Below, piece by piece: positions 18,303-27,924 of a stretch of 64,000 nt of DNA. Source of the stretch: Burkholderiales bacterium. GTDB lineage: Bacteria > Pseudomonadota > Gammaproteobacteria > Burkholderiales > Nitrosomonadaceae. The stretch spans positions 1 through 64,000 of the forward strand of contig JACKLV010000001.1 in assembly GCA_024235755.1 (NCBI GenBank), written 5' to 3'. The notes below the pieces were generated by a model. It did not search any database, was not told where the DNA came from, and saw only the letters and a program-made list of their open reading frames with translations. Numbering within the stretch: the first letter of the stretch is position 1; each line of letters begins with the position of its first letter. Both the position numbers and the translations under genes were made by a program.

Positions 18303-19352
18303 ATGAACCTACACCTTTACATACCTTCCTTATTCTGGTCAGACACCACCATTCCTGAAATTTATCAAGATCTTTACTTGCCATCACTTGAAAAACTTTT
18401 AGCAAAAAGCAAAATCGAAAAAACAGACACAACAGACTTCAGTGCATGGCTGTGTAATACGTTCAAAATAGAAAAGCAACATGATTGGCCAGTCGCACCA
18501 GTCATGTTACAAACTGATAAAAACAATCATATAACTGTATCGGATAAGGATTATTGGCTGCGCGCTGATCCTGTACACTTACGCGTTGAGCAAAACCATA
18601 TTATGCTGGCCGACAGCAACGTGTTTGAGCTTACCCAAGATGAGGCCGTGCAGTATACCAGCGCAATTAATCAATGTCTAAACGATGAACTGTTAATAGT
18701 TTTACCATTTCATTCTTCTCGGTGGTATATCCGGTTAAAAGACAGACCCGAAATACATACACATACCCTCAGTTCTGCAACCTGTCAAAACATCAACAAT
18801 CTCTTACCGACAGGAAATGATAGTGGCAAATGGCGTAAAATGTTTAATGAAATTCAGATGCTGCTACATGATCATCCACTTAACCTAGAACGTGCGGCGC
18901 GCAATCAAATTGTCATAAACAGTGTTTGGTTTTGGGGTGGTGGCCTCCTGCCACAATCTATACAACCTGTTTATTCGAACATTTGGAGTGACGAGCCTTT
19001 TTCACGCGCGTTGGCTGATTTTAGCCTTACACCCTATAAAAGGCTGCCTGACAATATTGCAAAATGGCTACAAGAGTATAGATCCGAAAATTGGCAGTTC
19101 ATTGTTCTTGATTCCTTATTAAATCATGACAAATACAACAATGCGTTAGCATGGCGTGAAAACTTAAAAAAGCTGGAGAAAACCTGGTTTACGCCGTTAT
19201 ATACAGCACTAAAAAATAATCAGATCAAAACATTAAAAATTTCAACGACAAATGAAAATGCCGCCCTTAATTTCATAGTTACTAGTAACAGTCTATGGAA
19301 ATTCTGGGCAACTATAAAACCATTGTCGTTTTATGCCGATAATCAAACATGA
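18303..19352 (+). CDS. Conserved hypothetical protein, possibly of the betaproteobacterial phosphoglycerate mutase-like family
   Basis: The 349-residue cytoplasmic protein starts MNLHLYIPSLFWSD. It contains NLERAARNQIVINSVWFWGGG (around 198-217), a block I associate with proteins annotated as phosphoglycerate mutase-like or RpfE-type in betaproteobacteria. I recognise no catalytic site. Two further segments, WPVAPVMLQTD and YWLRADPVHLR, are also typical of that family. The gene is followed 50 bases later by the EAL-fold gene on the same strand. Codon use is AT-rich like its neighbours. Confidence 0.6.
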   Translation: MNLHLYIPSLFWSDTTIPEIYQDLYLPSLEKLLAKSKIEKTDTTDFSAWLCNTFKIEKQHDWPVAPVMLQTDKNNHITVSDKDYWLRADPVHLRVEQNHIMLADSNVFELTQDEAVQYTSAINQCLNDELLIVLPFHSSRWYIRLKDRPEIHTHTLSSATCQNINNLLPTGNDSGKWRKMFNEIQMLLHDHPLNLERAARNQIVINSVWFWGGGLLPQSIQPVYSNIWSDEPFSRALADFSLTPYKRLPDNIAKWLQEYRSENWQFIVLDSLLNHDKYNNALAWRENLKKLEKTWFTPLYTALKNNQIKTLKISTTNENAALNFIVTSNSLWKFWATIKPLSFYADNQT

Positions 19353-19404
19353 TTTTGTACTGGGTTTAATCGCACCTGTATATAACACGATAACTACCTA
19401 ATCT

Positions 19405-20925
19405 ATGCTAATAAATACATTCAAACCATTTGTATCTGCCAGTGTTGCCTTGTTTATGGCAACACTACTGGTCATCATTGATCTGTACTTCGATGATATC
19501 GCAATAACCTGGACTGCTATATTATGGATTCTTCTGTTTTCCGCTATTCTCATTATGCTTGGACAGTTTATACATGCAGAAAAAGAAATGCATAGCTATT
19601 CTTATCAGTTAACAGCTAACAAAGAAAGACTGACCAATGAAATCAAACATAGATTATGGGCAGAAAAGTCAACCGCAGAAGCCAAAATAAAATCACAAAT
19701 AATCGATGAAAACATTCCCGTCCTGCTTGCTTACTTTAGTTTCGATCAGCGTTGCAAATACCATAATCGGATTTTTCGTAAATGGTTTGGTCTAAAGGCT
19801 GATCAAATTGATGGCAAACTATTGGAGGAATTTGCTGATGATGAGTTTGCGTCCAGTATTAAAAAGCATTTCAAAGATATTCTTTCTGGCAAAACGGTTC
19901 ATGAAGAGCGTGTTCTGAAATCGACAAAAGGTTTTCCATATATTTTTACGGAGCAGTACGTTCCTCACTTAGATAGCAAAGGTAAAACAGTCGGGTTTTA
20001 CACGCTGCATACACCATGCGCTCAAGACAAAAAACGCCTGGCTCCTAAAAAGAATGATCAAACCGATAAACCGGCGGTTGAACACAGTAATAAAAAAAAC
20101 ACACATCAGGTAACAAAAAAACCTGTTCAAACAGGAGTTTCTACAGATCGGATTATCCAGGCAATAAAAGGCGGTGAATTCTATCTTTATTGCCAGAAAA
20201 TTATTCCTCTTGATTCGAATGCCTTGCTTCCGACTCAATATGAAATTTTGATCCGTATGGCAGAAGAGGAAAACAATCTAATGCCACCGGGTTCATTCCT
20301 GCCGCTTGTCGATCAGCTTAAAATGATGCCGCAACTTGATCGATGGGTTGCCAATTATATTGTCAAATCATTATCAACGAATGCACAAGAGTGCAGATCA
20401 GTATTCAGCCTGAATGTCGCCAGGGACACTTTATGTGACAAAACGTTTGTCGAGTTCATACAAGACAAAATACAAAAATCGAAGATTCCTGCAAATCAGC
20501 TGTGTTTTGAAATCGAAGAAATTGATGCAAAATCAAATTTGATCGAAACAATGTTTTTCACAGAAAAAATACGAGAATTAGGATGCTTGGTTACTTTATG
20601 CGGATTCAGTCAAGATTCTCAGTCCATTGAGTTATTGAAAAAAATAAAAATAGACTTTTTGAAAATTGATGGCATCATTGTTTGCAATATGATTTATGAG
20701 CATGAAGAACTCACGAAAGTTAAAAGCATTAATCAGATTGCGCGTCAACTAAACATAAAAACAATTGCAGAGCTTGTAGAAAATGAAGAAACGATATCCA
20801 AATTACGTGAAATTGGCATCCATTATGCCCAAGGTCTTGGTGTCGAGAAGCCTTATCCACTAAATAATCTGTTGGCATTACTACAAAAAACTACTAATTC
20901 CTCCTCGGTTTCACAAAACAAATAA
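19405..20925 (+). CDS. Membrane PAS-EAL domain protein with a degenerate EAL active site
   Basis: The 506-residue protein has two membrane helices (about 9-29 and 33-56), a short coiled coil, a PAS-like domain (about 100-205), a lysine-rich linker and an EAL-fold domain from about 248. Several EAL-type residues remain: E280 in YEILIRM, N337 in FSLNVA, E369 in CFEIEE, the lysine of FLKIDG near 420 and AELVEN near 458. The metal-binding DDFG motif is replaced by LCGF (398-401), removing the Asp pair needed for cyclic di-GMP hydrolysis. It is therefore likely a non-catalytic c-di-GMP receptor or protein-binding module rather than a phosphodiesterase. Confidence 0.82.
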   Translation: MLINTFKPFVSASVALFMATLLVIIDLYFDDIAITWTAILWILLFSAILIMLGQFIHAEKEMHSYSYQLTANKERLTNEIKHRLWAEKSTAEAKIKSQIIDENIPVLLAYFSFDQRCKYHNRIFRKWFGLKADQIDGKLLEEFADDEFASSIKKHFKDILSGKTVHEERVLKSTKGFPYIFTEQYVPHLDSKGKTVGFYTLHTPCAQDKKRLAPKKNDQTDKPAVEHSNKKNTHQVTKKPVQTGVSTDRIIQAIKGGEFYLYCQKIIPLDSNALLPTQYEILIRMAEEENNLMPPGSFLPLVDQLKMMPQLDRWVANYIVKSLSTNAQECRSVFSLNVARDTLCDKTFVEFIQDKIQKSKIPANQLCFEIEEIDAKSNLIETMFFTEKIRELGCLVTLCGFSQDSQSIELLKKIKIDFLKIDGIIVCNMIYEHEELTKVKSINQIARQLNIKTIAELVENEETISKLREIGIHYAQGLGVEKPYPLNNLLALLQKTTNSSSVSQNK

Positions 20926-20932
20926 AATGAAA

Positions 20933-20973
20933 AGCGACGGCGTTTATAGATTTTTTCCATTAACACCGTCGCT
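20933..20973 (-). terminator. Hairpin between convergent EAL gene and pntB, likely terminator
   Basis: An eight-base-pair perfect stem AGCGACGG / CCGTCGCT (20933-20940 with 20966-20973) has a 25-base loop. Read on the minus strand the stem is followed by a T-rich tract (tttcatttta), so it best fits termination of the pnt operon. It could weakly serve the plus-strand EAL gene as well. Confidence 0.6.
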
Positions 20974-20993
20974 AATTGAGAAAACACAAAGAA

Positions 20994-22373
20994 TCAGATC
21001 GCCTTGACCATATTTTCTACAACCTTTTTTGCGTCTCCAAAAATCATCATTGTCTTATCCATATAAAACAGATCATTATCTAACCCGGCGTAACCAACAC
21101 CCATACTCCGTTTGACAACCATGACAGTGCGTGCCTTATGTGCCTCCAAAATCGGCATACCATAAATTGGACTGCCGGGCACATTGGCAGCTGGATTCAC
21201 TACGTCATTGGCACCGAGCACTAAAACCACATCCGTATTGGAAAAATCACTATTAATCTCTTCCATTTCTAATACCTGTTCATAAGGTATCTCTGCTTCC
21301 GCCAAAAGCACATTCATATGTCCTGGCATACGTCCAGCAACGGGATGAATGGCAAAACGTACGTTAACGCCTTTTTCATGCAACATTTCCGCCAACTCTT
21401 TGACAGCATGTTGCGCTCTTGCAACTGCTAATCCGTAACCCGGAATGATAATCACGCTATCAGCATTACCCATTAGGAATGCAGCATCCTCAGCACTACC
21501 GCTGCGATAGGTTTTCTGCGTTCCATCGTCGACCGCCGCCGTGCCGCCATCACTTCCAAATCCGCCTAGAATTACCGACAAAAATGGCCGGTTCATAGCC
21601 TTACACATAATGTATGAAAGTATCGCACCGGAACTGCCCACCAGTGAGCCAGCGATAATCAACATCGGATTCCCAAGCGAAAAACCAATGCCCGCAGCCG
21701 CCCAACCTGAGTATGAATTCAGCATGGAAATAACAACTGGCATATCTGCGCCACCAATCGGTATGATGATCAAAAAGCCCAATAAAAAAGCAATTGCCGT
21801 CATTGCGATAAACGCAGTCCAATTTGTTGTTTCACTAAAGAAGAACCACAGGCCAAACCCTATCATTAGGATTGCCAGCAGTAGATTGAACATATGCTGC
21901 CCGGTAAAGATTATGGGTGTGCCACTCATACGGCCTGACAACTTCAGGAACGCTATGACTGAACCAGACCAAGTCATCGCACCGATAAACGTACCCAAAA
22001 ACAGTTCCAGTTTACTTCCCGCTGGCAATACGGCCGGCAAACCAAAGGAAACAGGATTATTGACCGCTGCAATCGCAATAAATACAGCCGCCAAACCCAC
22101 CAACGAATGCATAAAAGCAACCAACTCGGGCATCGCCGTCATTTGCACCCGTTTAGCGATTATGGTACCGATAACAGCACCAATGGCGATGCAACCAATG
22201 ATCAACATCCAGTTGTCTGTCAGTGTCATCGTTGTTGCAACGGCAATCAACATGCCGAGCATGCCGAATACGTTTCCGCGACGCGCAGATTCCGGTGAAC
22301 TTAAACCTTTCAGCGCCAGTATGAAAAATACTGAGGCTACCAGATATGCGAGTGCTACCATATTTGCTGACAT
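20994..22373 (-). CDS. pntB: NAD(P) transhydrogenase subunit beta
   Basis: This is the NADP(H)-binding and membrane subunit of proton-translocating transhydrogenase, which makes NADPH from NADH using the proton gradient. The 459-residue protein has about eight to nine membrane helices in residues 1-265. The C-terminal NADP-binding domain follows, with IPGYGLAVARAQHAV, HPVAGRMPGHMNVLLAEA, VVLVLGANDVVNPA and SMGVGYAGLDNDLFY. It starts directly after the pntAB stop, as the third gene of a three-gene operon. Confidence 0.96.
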   Translation of the reverse strand: MSANMVALAYLVASVFFILALKGLSSPESARRGNVFGMLGMLIAVATTMTLTDNWMLIIGCIAIGAVIGTIIAKRVQMTAMPELVAFMHSLVGLAAVFIAIAAVNNPVSFGLPAVLPAGSKLELFLGTFIGAMTWSGSVIAFLKLSGRMSGTPIIFTGQHMFNLLLAILMIGFGLWFFFSETTNWTAFIAMTAIAFLLGFLIIIPIGGADMPVVISMLNSYSGWAAAGIGFSLGNPMLIIAGSLVGSSGAILSYIMCKAMNRPFLSVILGGFGSDGGTAAVDDGTQKTYRSGSAEDAAFLMGNADSVIIIPGYGLAVARAQHAVKELAEMLHEKGVNVRFAIHPVAGRMPGHMNVLLAEAEIPYEQVLEMEEINSDFSNTDVVLVLGANDVVNPAANVPGSPIYGMPILEAHKARTVMVVKRSMGVGYAGLDNDLFYMDKTMMIFGDAKKVVENMVKAI

Positions 22374-22688
22374 TTATGCGCTTCCTTTCTTATCTTTTTT
22401 CTTGAACATTTCCAGCATGCGCTGACTGACCAGAAACCCGCCAAATACATTCACCGCAGCAAGCGTTACAGCAACCGCACCAAGCCATACACCCCAGTCC
22501 GTTTCGGCAGGACCGGCAGCCAGCATCGCACCAACAATGATAATACTTGAAATGGCATTGGTTACAGACATCAACGGTGTATGCAAGGCGGGTGTTACAT
22601 TCCACACCACATGGTAGCCGACAAATATTGCCAGGACAAAAATAGTTAGATTGATAATAAGGGGATCGATGTCACCTATCATTTTCAC
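22374..22688 (-). CDS. pntAB: NAD(P) transhydrogenase subunit alpha, membrane part (PntAB/alpha-2)
   Basis: The 104-residue protein has three membrane helices (about 11-28, 38-58 and 66-88) and corresponds to the membrane segment that in E. coli is fused to the NAD domain. The segment VGYHVVWNVTPALHTPLMSVTNAISSI is characteristic; its key part is TPALHTPLMSVTNAISS. The separate-subunit form resembles that of Rhodospirillum. It is sandwiched between pntAA and pntB in one operon. Confidence 0.94.
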   Translation of the reverse strand: MKMIGDIDPLIINLTIFVLAIFVGYHVVWNVTPALHTPLMSVTNAISSIIIVGAMLAAGPAETDWGVWLGAVAVTLAAVNVFGGFLVSQRMLEMFKKKDKKGSA

Positions 22689-22729
22689 TCCTTTATATTC
22701 ATTAATTGTATGCCTTAGCTACTTATATA

Positions 22730-23857
22730 CTAAGCTTGACTTACAACATTGCCATCACCGCAAACCAATGTTCCGGCAACAATTTCATCTTCACGGTCAA
22801 TATTTAGTTTACCGCTTTCAGCGTCAACGATCAGATTCAGGAAATTCATCAGGTTTCTTGCATACAATGTACTTGAATCTGCGGCAACTAGACCGGGAAT
22901 ATTGGCGATACCCACAAGGTGAACATCGTGTTTGACTATCGTCTTATCAAGTTCGGATAAAGGACAATTGCCGCCCGCTTCAACGGCCATGTCAACTATG
23001 ACAGAGCCTGGTTTCATCGCCTTCACTGTTTCTTCTTTGATTAAAACAGGCGCTGGGCGACCTGGAATCAGAGCTGTAGTAATCACTATATCAGCGGCTA
23101 CGGCTCTTTCATGAACCAGTTCGCTCTGACGACGCTTGTAGTCTTCCGACATCTCAGTAGCATAACCGCCTGCGGTTTCAGCATTCGCCTTTTCTTCCTC
23201 GTTGAGCGGCACTTCAACAAATTTGGCGCCCAGACTTTCGACTTGTTCTTTTGCTGCCGGTCTTACATCAAACGCTTCAACGACCGCGCCAAGTCTTTTC
23301 GCGGTAGCTATTGCCTGTAGACCCGCCACCCCTGCGCCTAGAATTAGCACTCGTGCCGCTTTTACTGTTCCCGCCGCAGTCATCAACATTGGAAAAAAAC
23401 GCTGATAAATGTTAGCGGCCATGAGCACCGCCTTATAGCCGGCAATATTTGCTTGAGACGACAATACGTCCATATTTTGGGCACGTGTAATTCTTGGAAG
23501 TTTTTCCATGGCAAATGCTGTGATGCCATGTTGAGCCATGGCTTCTATGCCTTCAGTTTTATTCGGTGCCAGCAATCCAATCAATACCGCATCCTTTCGC
23601 ATCATGGCAAGCTCTTCTACTTCCGGGCCGCGCACTTTGAGTACAATTTCCGACTGGCTATACAAGGCTGCTGCATCTGCAACAATTTTTGCGCCAGCCG
23701 CTTCAAACTCCGAATCTGGAATACTGGCACCTGCGCCCGCGCCCGATTGAACAAACACTACATGGGCTTCTTTTGCAGTATATTTTTTAATGGTTTCTGG
23801 TGTAGCTGCTACACGCGTTTCTCCCCCGCGAATCTCTGCGGGTATGCCTATATGCAT
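22730..23857 (-). CDS. pntAA: NAD(P) transhydrogenase subunit alpha, NAD-binding part (PntAA/alpha-1)
   Basis: The 375-residue soluble protein is related to alanine dehydrogenase and binds NAD(H). Seen are the N-terminal MHIGIPAEIRGGETRVAATP, the Rossmann motif LILGAGVAGLQAIATAKRLGA near 170-190, and VIVDMAVEAGGNCPL near 287. It ends before the membrane segment, which is encoded separately by the next gene. It is first in the operon pntAA-pntAB-pntB. Confidence 0.95.
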   Translation of the reverse strand: MHIGIPAEIRGGETRVAATPETIKKYTAKEAHVVFVQSGAGAGASIPDSEFEAAGAKIVADAAALYSQSEIVLKVRGPEVEELAMMRKDAVLIGLLAPNKTEGIEAMAQHGITAFAMEKLPRITRAQNMDVLSSQANIAGYKAVLMAANIYQRFFPMLMTAAGTVKAARVLILGAGVAGLQAIATAKRLGAVVEAFDVRPAAKEQVESLGAKFVEVPLNEEEKANAETAGGYATEMSEDYKRRQSELVHERAVAADIVITTALIPGRPAPVLIKEETVKAMKPGSVIVDMAVEAGGNCPLSELDKTIVKHDVHLVGIANIPGLVAADSSTLYARNLMNFLNLIVDAESGKLNIDREDEIVAGTLVCGDGNVVSQA

Positions 23858-24061
23858 TGCTGATCTCCCCTATCTCCCTTATTTTGCCAACAAAGCTTGC
23901 AAAAATTTTCTTTTAACTTTTTAAACATTAAATTTTTCTTCTTTTCTTCTAGAAGCTAAAGCGTGAATTATAAATCAATTTATACTTCACGTAATAGCTT
24001 ACTGAAGCCGATTATAAAATTGACTCACATTTACAATTACTTCCAGACTAAAGTTAAAAAA

Positions 24062-25024
24062 TCACAGCTCAACTGGCTGTCCCATTGAGTTGTCGTATGC
24101 ACACTGATAAGCCAGCGCTGAAACAGCCAAATCACCCAATGCAAGGCCACGAAATATGAATGCGGTACGCGTTTCGACTCGGGTACGACCTGCTATCTTT
24201 CCGTTTACCAAGCCAGTCAAATCACCCGAAACCAGTTTTGGAGGTACCAGAGGTTTTGACATACTCGCTTCCTGTTCAAGATCATCGATAACGATACGAT
24301 CAAAAACAGACAAACTCTCAACGTACCAAGGTGCCGCCAGATCTGTCATGGTAACAAAAGCGCCTGGTTTTAACCATCCTGCATCAATAAAAGGCTGCAG
24401 TTCGGGTGAAATGGTAACTGACGTGACAATGATATCAGCATTTGATATCGCATCCTGTGCCGTAACGCATTTAGTCGCTCTTAATCCCAGTTCTTTTGCA
24501 TACTGACAAAGCTTATTCCGATTTTCAGCGCCACGACCGAATGCGCGGATCTCAGTTAATGGAAACAAATCGGTAAATATTTTTAAATGACTATGTGCCT
24601 GAACACCGCAACCAATAAAAGCTGCAATAGAAGAATCAGCTTTTGCAAGACGTTTTGCTGCAACCGCACTCAAACCAGCAGTTCGCTCTGCGGTGACCCA
24701 GGCGCCATCTAGCACAGCGAGCGGCACACCGGTATCACTGTCCAAAAGAGTGACTAGTGCATAAATACTTTGTAGCCCTCTATGGGAATTTTTGGGATTC
24801 AACAATAATGTTTTAACGGCCAAAATTTGAGGGTCATTGGCAGCAGAGAGTGTCGCCATCATATATCTACCATCTGGCGGCGTGATTACCGATTTCGGTG
24901 CATTCCAAACCTGCGAACAATTCTTTTTCAGTAACAAATGTTCAATACTTTCCACTATGTCCTGTGTTGTTAACGGTAACTGATTGAGTATATTTTTCGA
25001 CAGAAAAAGAATAGATCGCGGCAT
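24062..25024 (-). CDS. Ornithine cyclodeaminase / mu-crystallin family protein
   Basis: The 320-residue protein has the family's N-terminal block with KSVITPPDGRYMMA, the GLQSIYALVTLLDSDTG region, and a Rossmann dinucleotide-binding segment IAAFIGCGVQAHSHLKIF near 132-149. VTSVTISPELQPF and a C-terminal FIFRGLALGDLAVSALAY follow. Members catalyse ornithine cyclodeamination, alanine dehydrogenation or imine reduction; substrate cannot be assigned here. There is no amino-acid biosynthetic neighbour, and it is separated from the pnt operon by 200 AT-rich bases. Confidence 0.85.
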   Translation of the reverse strand: MPRSILFLSKNILNQLPLTTQDIVESIEHLLLKKNCSQVWNAPKSVITPPDGRYMMATLSAANDPQILAVKTLLLNPKNSHRGLQSIYALVTLLDSDTGVPLAVLDGAWVTAERTAGLSAVAAKRLAKADSSIAAFIGCGVQAHSHLKIFTDLFPLTEIRAFGRGAENRNKLCQYAKELGLRATKCVTAQDAISNADIIVTSVTISPELQPFIDAGWLKPGAFVTMTDLAAPWYVESLSVFDRIVIDDLEQEASMSKPLVPPKLVSGDLTGLVNGKIAGRTRVETRTAFIFRGLALGDLAVSALAYQCAYDNSMGQPVEL

Positions 25025-25431
25025 ATTAACTCATCAATCTTTAGCAAAAAAGACAGACTCATTCAAAAAAACAGTAGATGGATAAATCACACACATCCCG
25101 AATCTTCAAAAAACCCGTACCTAGATTTAACACTTCCGAAAATTACTTCGGGACTAATTTTAGTTTTATTGTAATTCAAAAAGGCTTGGTCTGATTTTTC
25201 TTTTTCTGTAAATCATTAATTTTCCCTATTAATCTAGTGGCTTGGCATACAGTCAGAATAAATAATACTGTAATATTTTTAACAAATTATTAACGTGTTA
25301 ATATTTCACACATAATATAAATGTGTAATTTGATTTTTTATTGAGCTTCTTTGCCACATCGCACAAATCGCTAATACGAAAAATGATTGGATTGTTTTCG
25401 TATTAGCGCAAAACCTAAGTTCGAAACAAAA
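25025..25431. other. AT-rich intergenic region with a perfect 14-bp inverted repeat
   Basis: There is no gene here. The notable element is a perfect inverted repeat CGCTAATACGAAAA (25369-25382) and its complement (25395-25408), separated by 12 bases. No T-run follows on either strand within the expected distance, so it is not a standard terminator. It lies just before transposon remnants and could be part of a mobile-element end or an operator. Confidence 0.55.
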
Positions 25432-25611
25432 TAGAAGGCGCGCGGCCATTGAACCAATTATTGGTCACTTGAAATCGGATCATAGACTGGCAAGAAATAA
25501 TTTGAAAGGTGCGATCGGTGATCTCATCAACCTGCTGATGGCTGCTTGTGCCTTGAATCTGAAGCAATGGCTGTTAGCCATTTTTGGGCTATTTTTTCCA
25601 ACGGTGAATAA
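25432..25611 (+). pseudogene. C-terminal remnant of an IS5-family transposase
   Basis: The plus strand reads RRRAAIEPIIGHLKSDHRLA, then RNNLKGAIGDLINLLMAAC and ALNLKQWLLAIFG. This is the conserved C-terminal DDE-glutamate region of an IS5-type transposase (E of AIEPIIGH). The N-terminal four-fifths of the gene are missing. The fragment is interrupted at 25612 by the insertion of another element. It differs in sequence from the complete IS5 transposase at 7326. Confidence 0.75.
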
Positions 25612-26605
25612 TTCTACTTTGTCAGATTACTCAAAAGCCACTTTTCGCCTGGCAGAAGACTTTTTAGCGCTGAGCCGTCGCCGGTGCTGCTTATGAATGA
25701 TATCAGCCAGATCCTCGGTGGTAAGTTGTCTTTGCAGCAGCATGTGCGCTAATGCGGTCACCAGGTCATTGGAAGGATAACATCGGCCATTGCTTGCGCC
25801 CAAGCATCTTTTGCTTGACCAAGAATAGCGTTGCCAGCATGACCAGCGCCATGTGATGATGCTATGCATCCCACCGGCGTACTTGATAATCGGCCATGCC
25901 GCATTCGCTTCATGAAAGTTCAGGTGTTTCGGTTGCCTGCCACGGCTATTCCTGGCAGGAATACTCGGCATTGGGTCTTCAAGATAAATCATCTGCCGAC
26001 AGTGAACATCAGCGACAAATGTGCAGCCAAGTTTATCAACACCACGCAAGAAAGCAGGATCCTTGCCATAGCCGCCATCAATACCGACATAACCAAAACG
26101 CACGCCACGTTGTTTGGCTGCTTCGATCATCAATAATGCAATCTCGCACTTGCTTTGATAATGCTGGCATGCCTTAGGTATTGCCGCCTTCTTCTGCAAC
26201 GATCCGGATCATTTACCCAATGCTGTGGCAAATACAAGCGTGTATCAATCAAACTGGCCATGTCGTTGTGACACAGACTGGCAAACACACCAACCTGACA
26301 ATTGTCCACCTTGCCAAGACGACCATTCCATTGCCGGGAAACACCCGCGGATGATTCTCCTTTCTTGGCAAAGCCACTTTCGTCAATAATCAGGATGGCC
26401 TCAGTTCCACCCAACAGCGCATCCGTTTCACGCGCAATCTGTTCGCCAAAACCATTCCAGTCAATCGCCTCCGATGTCAGCATGTGCTGCATCGCCTGAT
26501 GATCAACTTCGTTGACTCTCCCATGCGCAGCATATTCGCCCGCTCAGACTGAAACAATCCGCGCAAATAGCCGCAGAGTAGGCCTTCTAATCTGACAAAG
26601 TAGAA
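25612..26605 (-). mobile_element. Decayed IS701-like element with intact 18-bp inverted repeats and ATAA duplication
   Basis: The ends are a perfect 18-bp inverted repeat, TTCTACTTTGTCAGATTA at 25612-25629 and its complement at 26588-26605. They are flanked by a direct repeat ATAA (25608-25611 and 26606-26609), the four-base target duplication expected for IS701-type elements. At 994 bases it is shorter than usual for the family, so internal sequence has been lost. It inserted into the IS5-like remnant to its left. Confidence 0.82.
25627..26585 (-). pseudogene. Broken IS701-family transposase
   Basis: Read on the minus strand, pieces in different frames show the family text. SERANMLRM-like sequence is followed after a shift by VNEVDHQAMQHMLTSEAIDW, LIIDESGFAKKGESSAGVSR (catalytic DES) and QWNGRLGKVDNCQVGVF. 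After another shift come FGYVGIDGGYGKDPAFL and MPSIPARNSRGRQP. The final portion (NDLVTALAHMLLQRQLTTED) follows an internal deletion. Several frameshifts and a missing segment make it non-functional. Confidence 0.8.
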
Positions 26606-27001
26606 ATAAGGCAAAAATAAGAATTGCTTCCTGAAATTCCCGAGAAAAAGTGTACAGGTGGAAAAATAATCTCAGTCTAAGTTTATCGTGCAGATATTTC
26701 TCAAAAAGATTTTTTCCAGGATCGACTACTGGAACCAATCGGAAATATTCCACCGGCTAAATTTGAAAAGGCATATTATTGCCAACTGGAAGGGTCAGCT
26801 GTTTGGCTTGACTCAAACTAAAATGTCTCCGGAAAAACCGAGCCGATTCAGATCACTGCTTGCTGCGATTTAACGAATATTATTCTAGCGCCAAATCAGT
26901 CAAAGACATAACACACTCTGTAGACAAATTAGTTATTTGTAAAAATTTCCCACGCATATTAAAATCAAACTCTCTTGATCCAAAAATTGAAATAATAATT
27001 A
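26606..27001. other. Intergenic region after the transposon remnants
   Basis: No supportable gene was found. A 61-codon open frame at 26688-26873 has no recognisable content and weak start context. The stretch probably holds transposon-derived debris on the left and the promoter of the DUF6502 gene on the right (AT-rich around 26930-27000). Confidence 0.4.
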
Positions 27002-27922
27002 ATGAGATTGCCTTCGTCAGAAAAAGAAACCGGAGTCACAACAGTTTCTACAGCACTTGTGTCAGCTTTGTGCAAAGTATTACGTCCTTTGGTTAAACTT
27101 ATGTTAGCCAAAGGTATAACATATGTATATCTGACAGATATACTGAAAAAAATTTTTGTGGAGGTCGGGGACAATGACTTCCAGATGAATGGTAAACCAG
27201 TTACTGACAGCCATTTAAGCTTGCTAACAGGTATACACCGCAAAGATATTAAACGGTTACGCTCCACAGTCAACACCAAAGCAGAAATTGTCCCTGAAAC
27301 AGTTTCTATGGGAGCACGACTTGTTAGTCAATGGACCAGTGATTCCATTTATTTAGATGCAAAAGGTCGCCCTAAACCTTTACCCCGGTTTATACGCGAT
27401 GGTGGTGATATTTCTTTTGAAGGTCTTGTTGCTAGCGTCAGCAAGGACATTCGTTCTCGTGTAGTTCTAGATGAATGGCTGCGACTCGGTGTGGTAGATT
27501 TTGATGATCAACGTCGTGTTTGTTTAAAAGTTGAGGCATTTGTTCCGGCAAAAGGTTTTGATGAAAAGGCATATTATTTCGGCCATAATCTTCATGATCA
27601 CACCGCCGCTGCTGCATCCAATTTAATCGGTGAAAATCGACCTTTTTTAGAGCGAAGTGTTCATTATGATGCATTAAGTCACGATTCAATTAAAATTCTG
27701 GCGGAACAATCTGAATTGCTAGGCATGCAAACACTATTAGCAATCAACAAAAAAGCCATGACACTAGAACAAAACGACACAGCCAACGATGGCAAGCGGC
27801 ACCGTATAACTTTAGGCATTTATTTTTATAGCGAACCAATGGAATCGGACAAACCTGGTACCACAGACAAGCCGACTACAGAAAATGTGTCGCGTAACAA
27901 TAACCATTCGCCACATCAATAA
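27002..27922 (+). CDS. DUF6502-family protein
   Basis: The 306-residue protein has a helical N-terminal region that looks like a winged-helix or DNA-binding-type domain (LVSALCKVLRPLVKLMLAKG, TYVYLTDILKKIF, LSLLTGIHRKDIKRLR). A middle region follows (WTSDSIYLDAKGRPKPLP, GDISFEGLVASVS) and then a variable C-terminal part. This matches the family I know as DUF6502, whose role is unknown; a regulatory role is my inference from the HTH-like TGIHRKDIKRLR. It is two bases upstream of the DUF5666 gene, so the two are almost certainly co-transcribed. No good Shine-Dalgarno sequence precedes the ATG. Confidence 0.75.
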   Translation: MRLPSSEKETGVTTVSTALVSALCKVLRPLVKLMLAKGITYVYLTDILKKIFVEVGDNDFQMNGKPVTDSHLSLLTGIHRKDIKRLRSTVNTKAEIVPETVSMGARLVSQWTSDSIYLDAKGRPKPLPRFIRDGGDISFEGLVASVSKDIRSRVVLDEWLRLGVVDFDDQRRVCLKVEAFVPAKGFDEKAYYFGHNLHDHTAAAASNLIGENRPFLERSVHYDALSHDSIKILAEQSELLGMQTLLAINKKAMTLEQNDTANDGKRHRITLGIYFYSEPMESDKPGTTDKPTTENVSRNNNHSPHQ

Positions 27923-27924
27923 AA

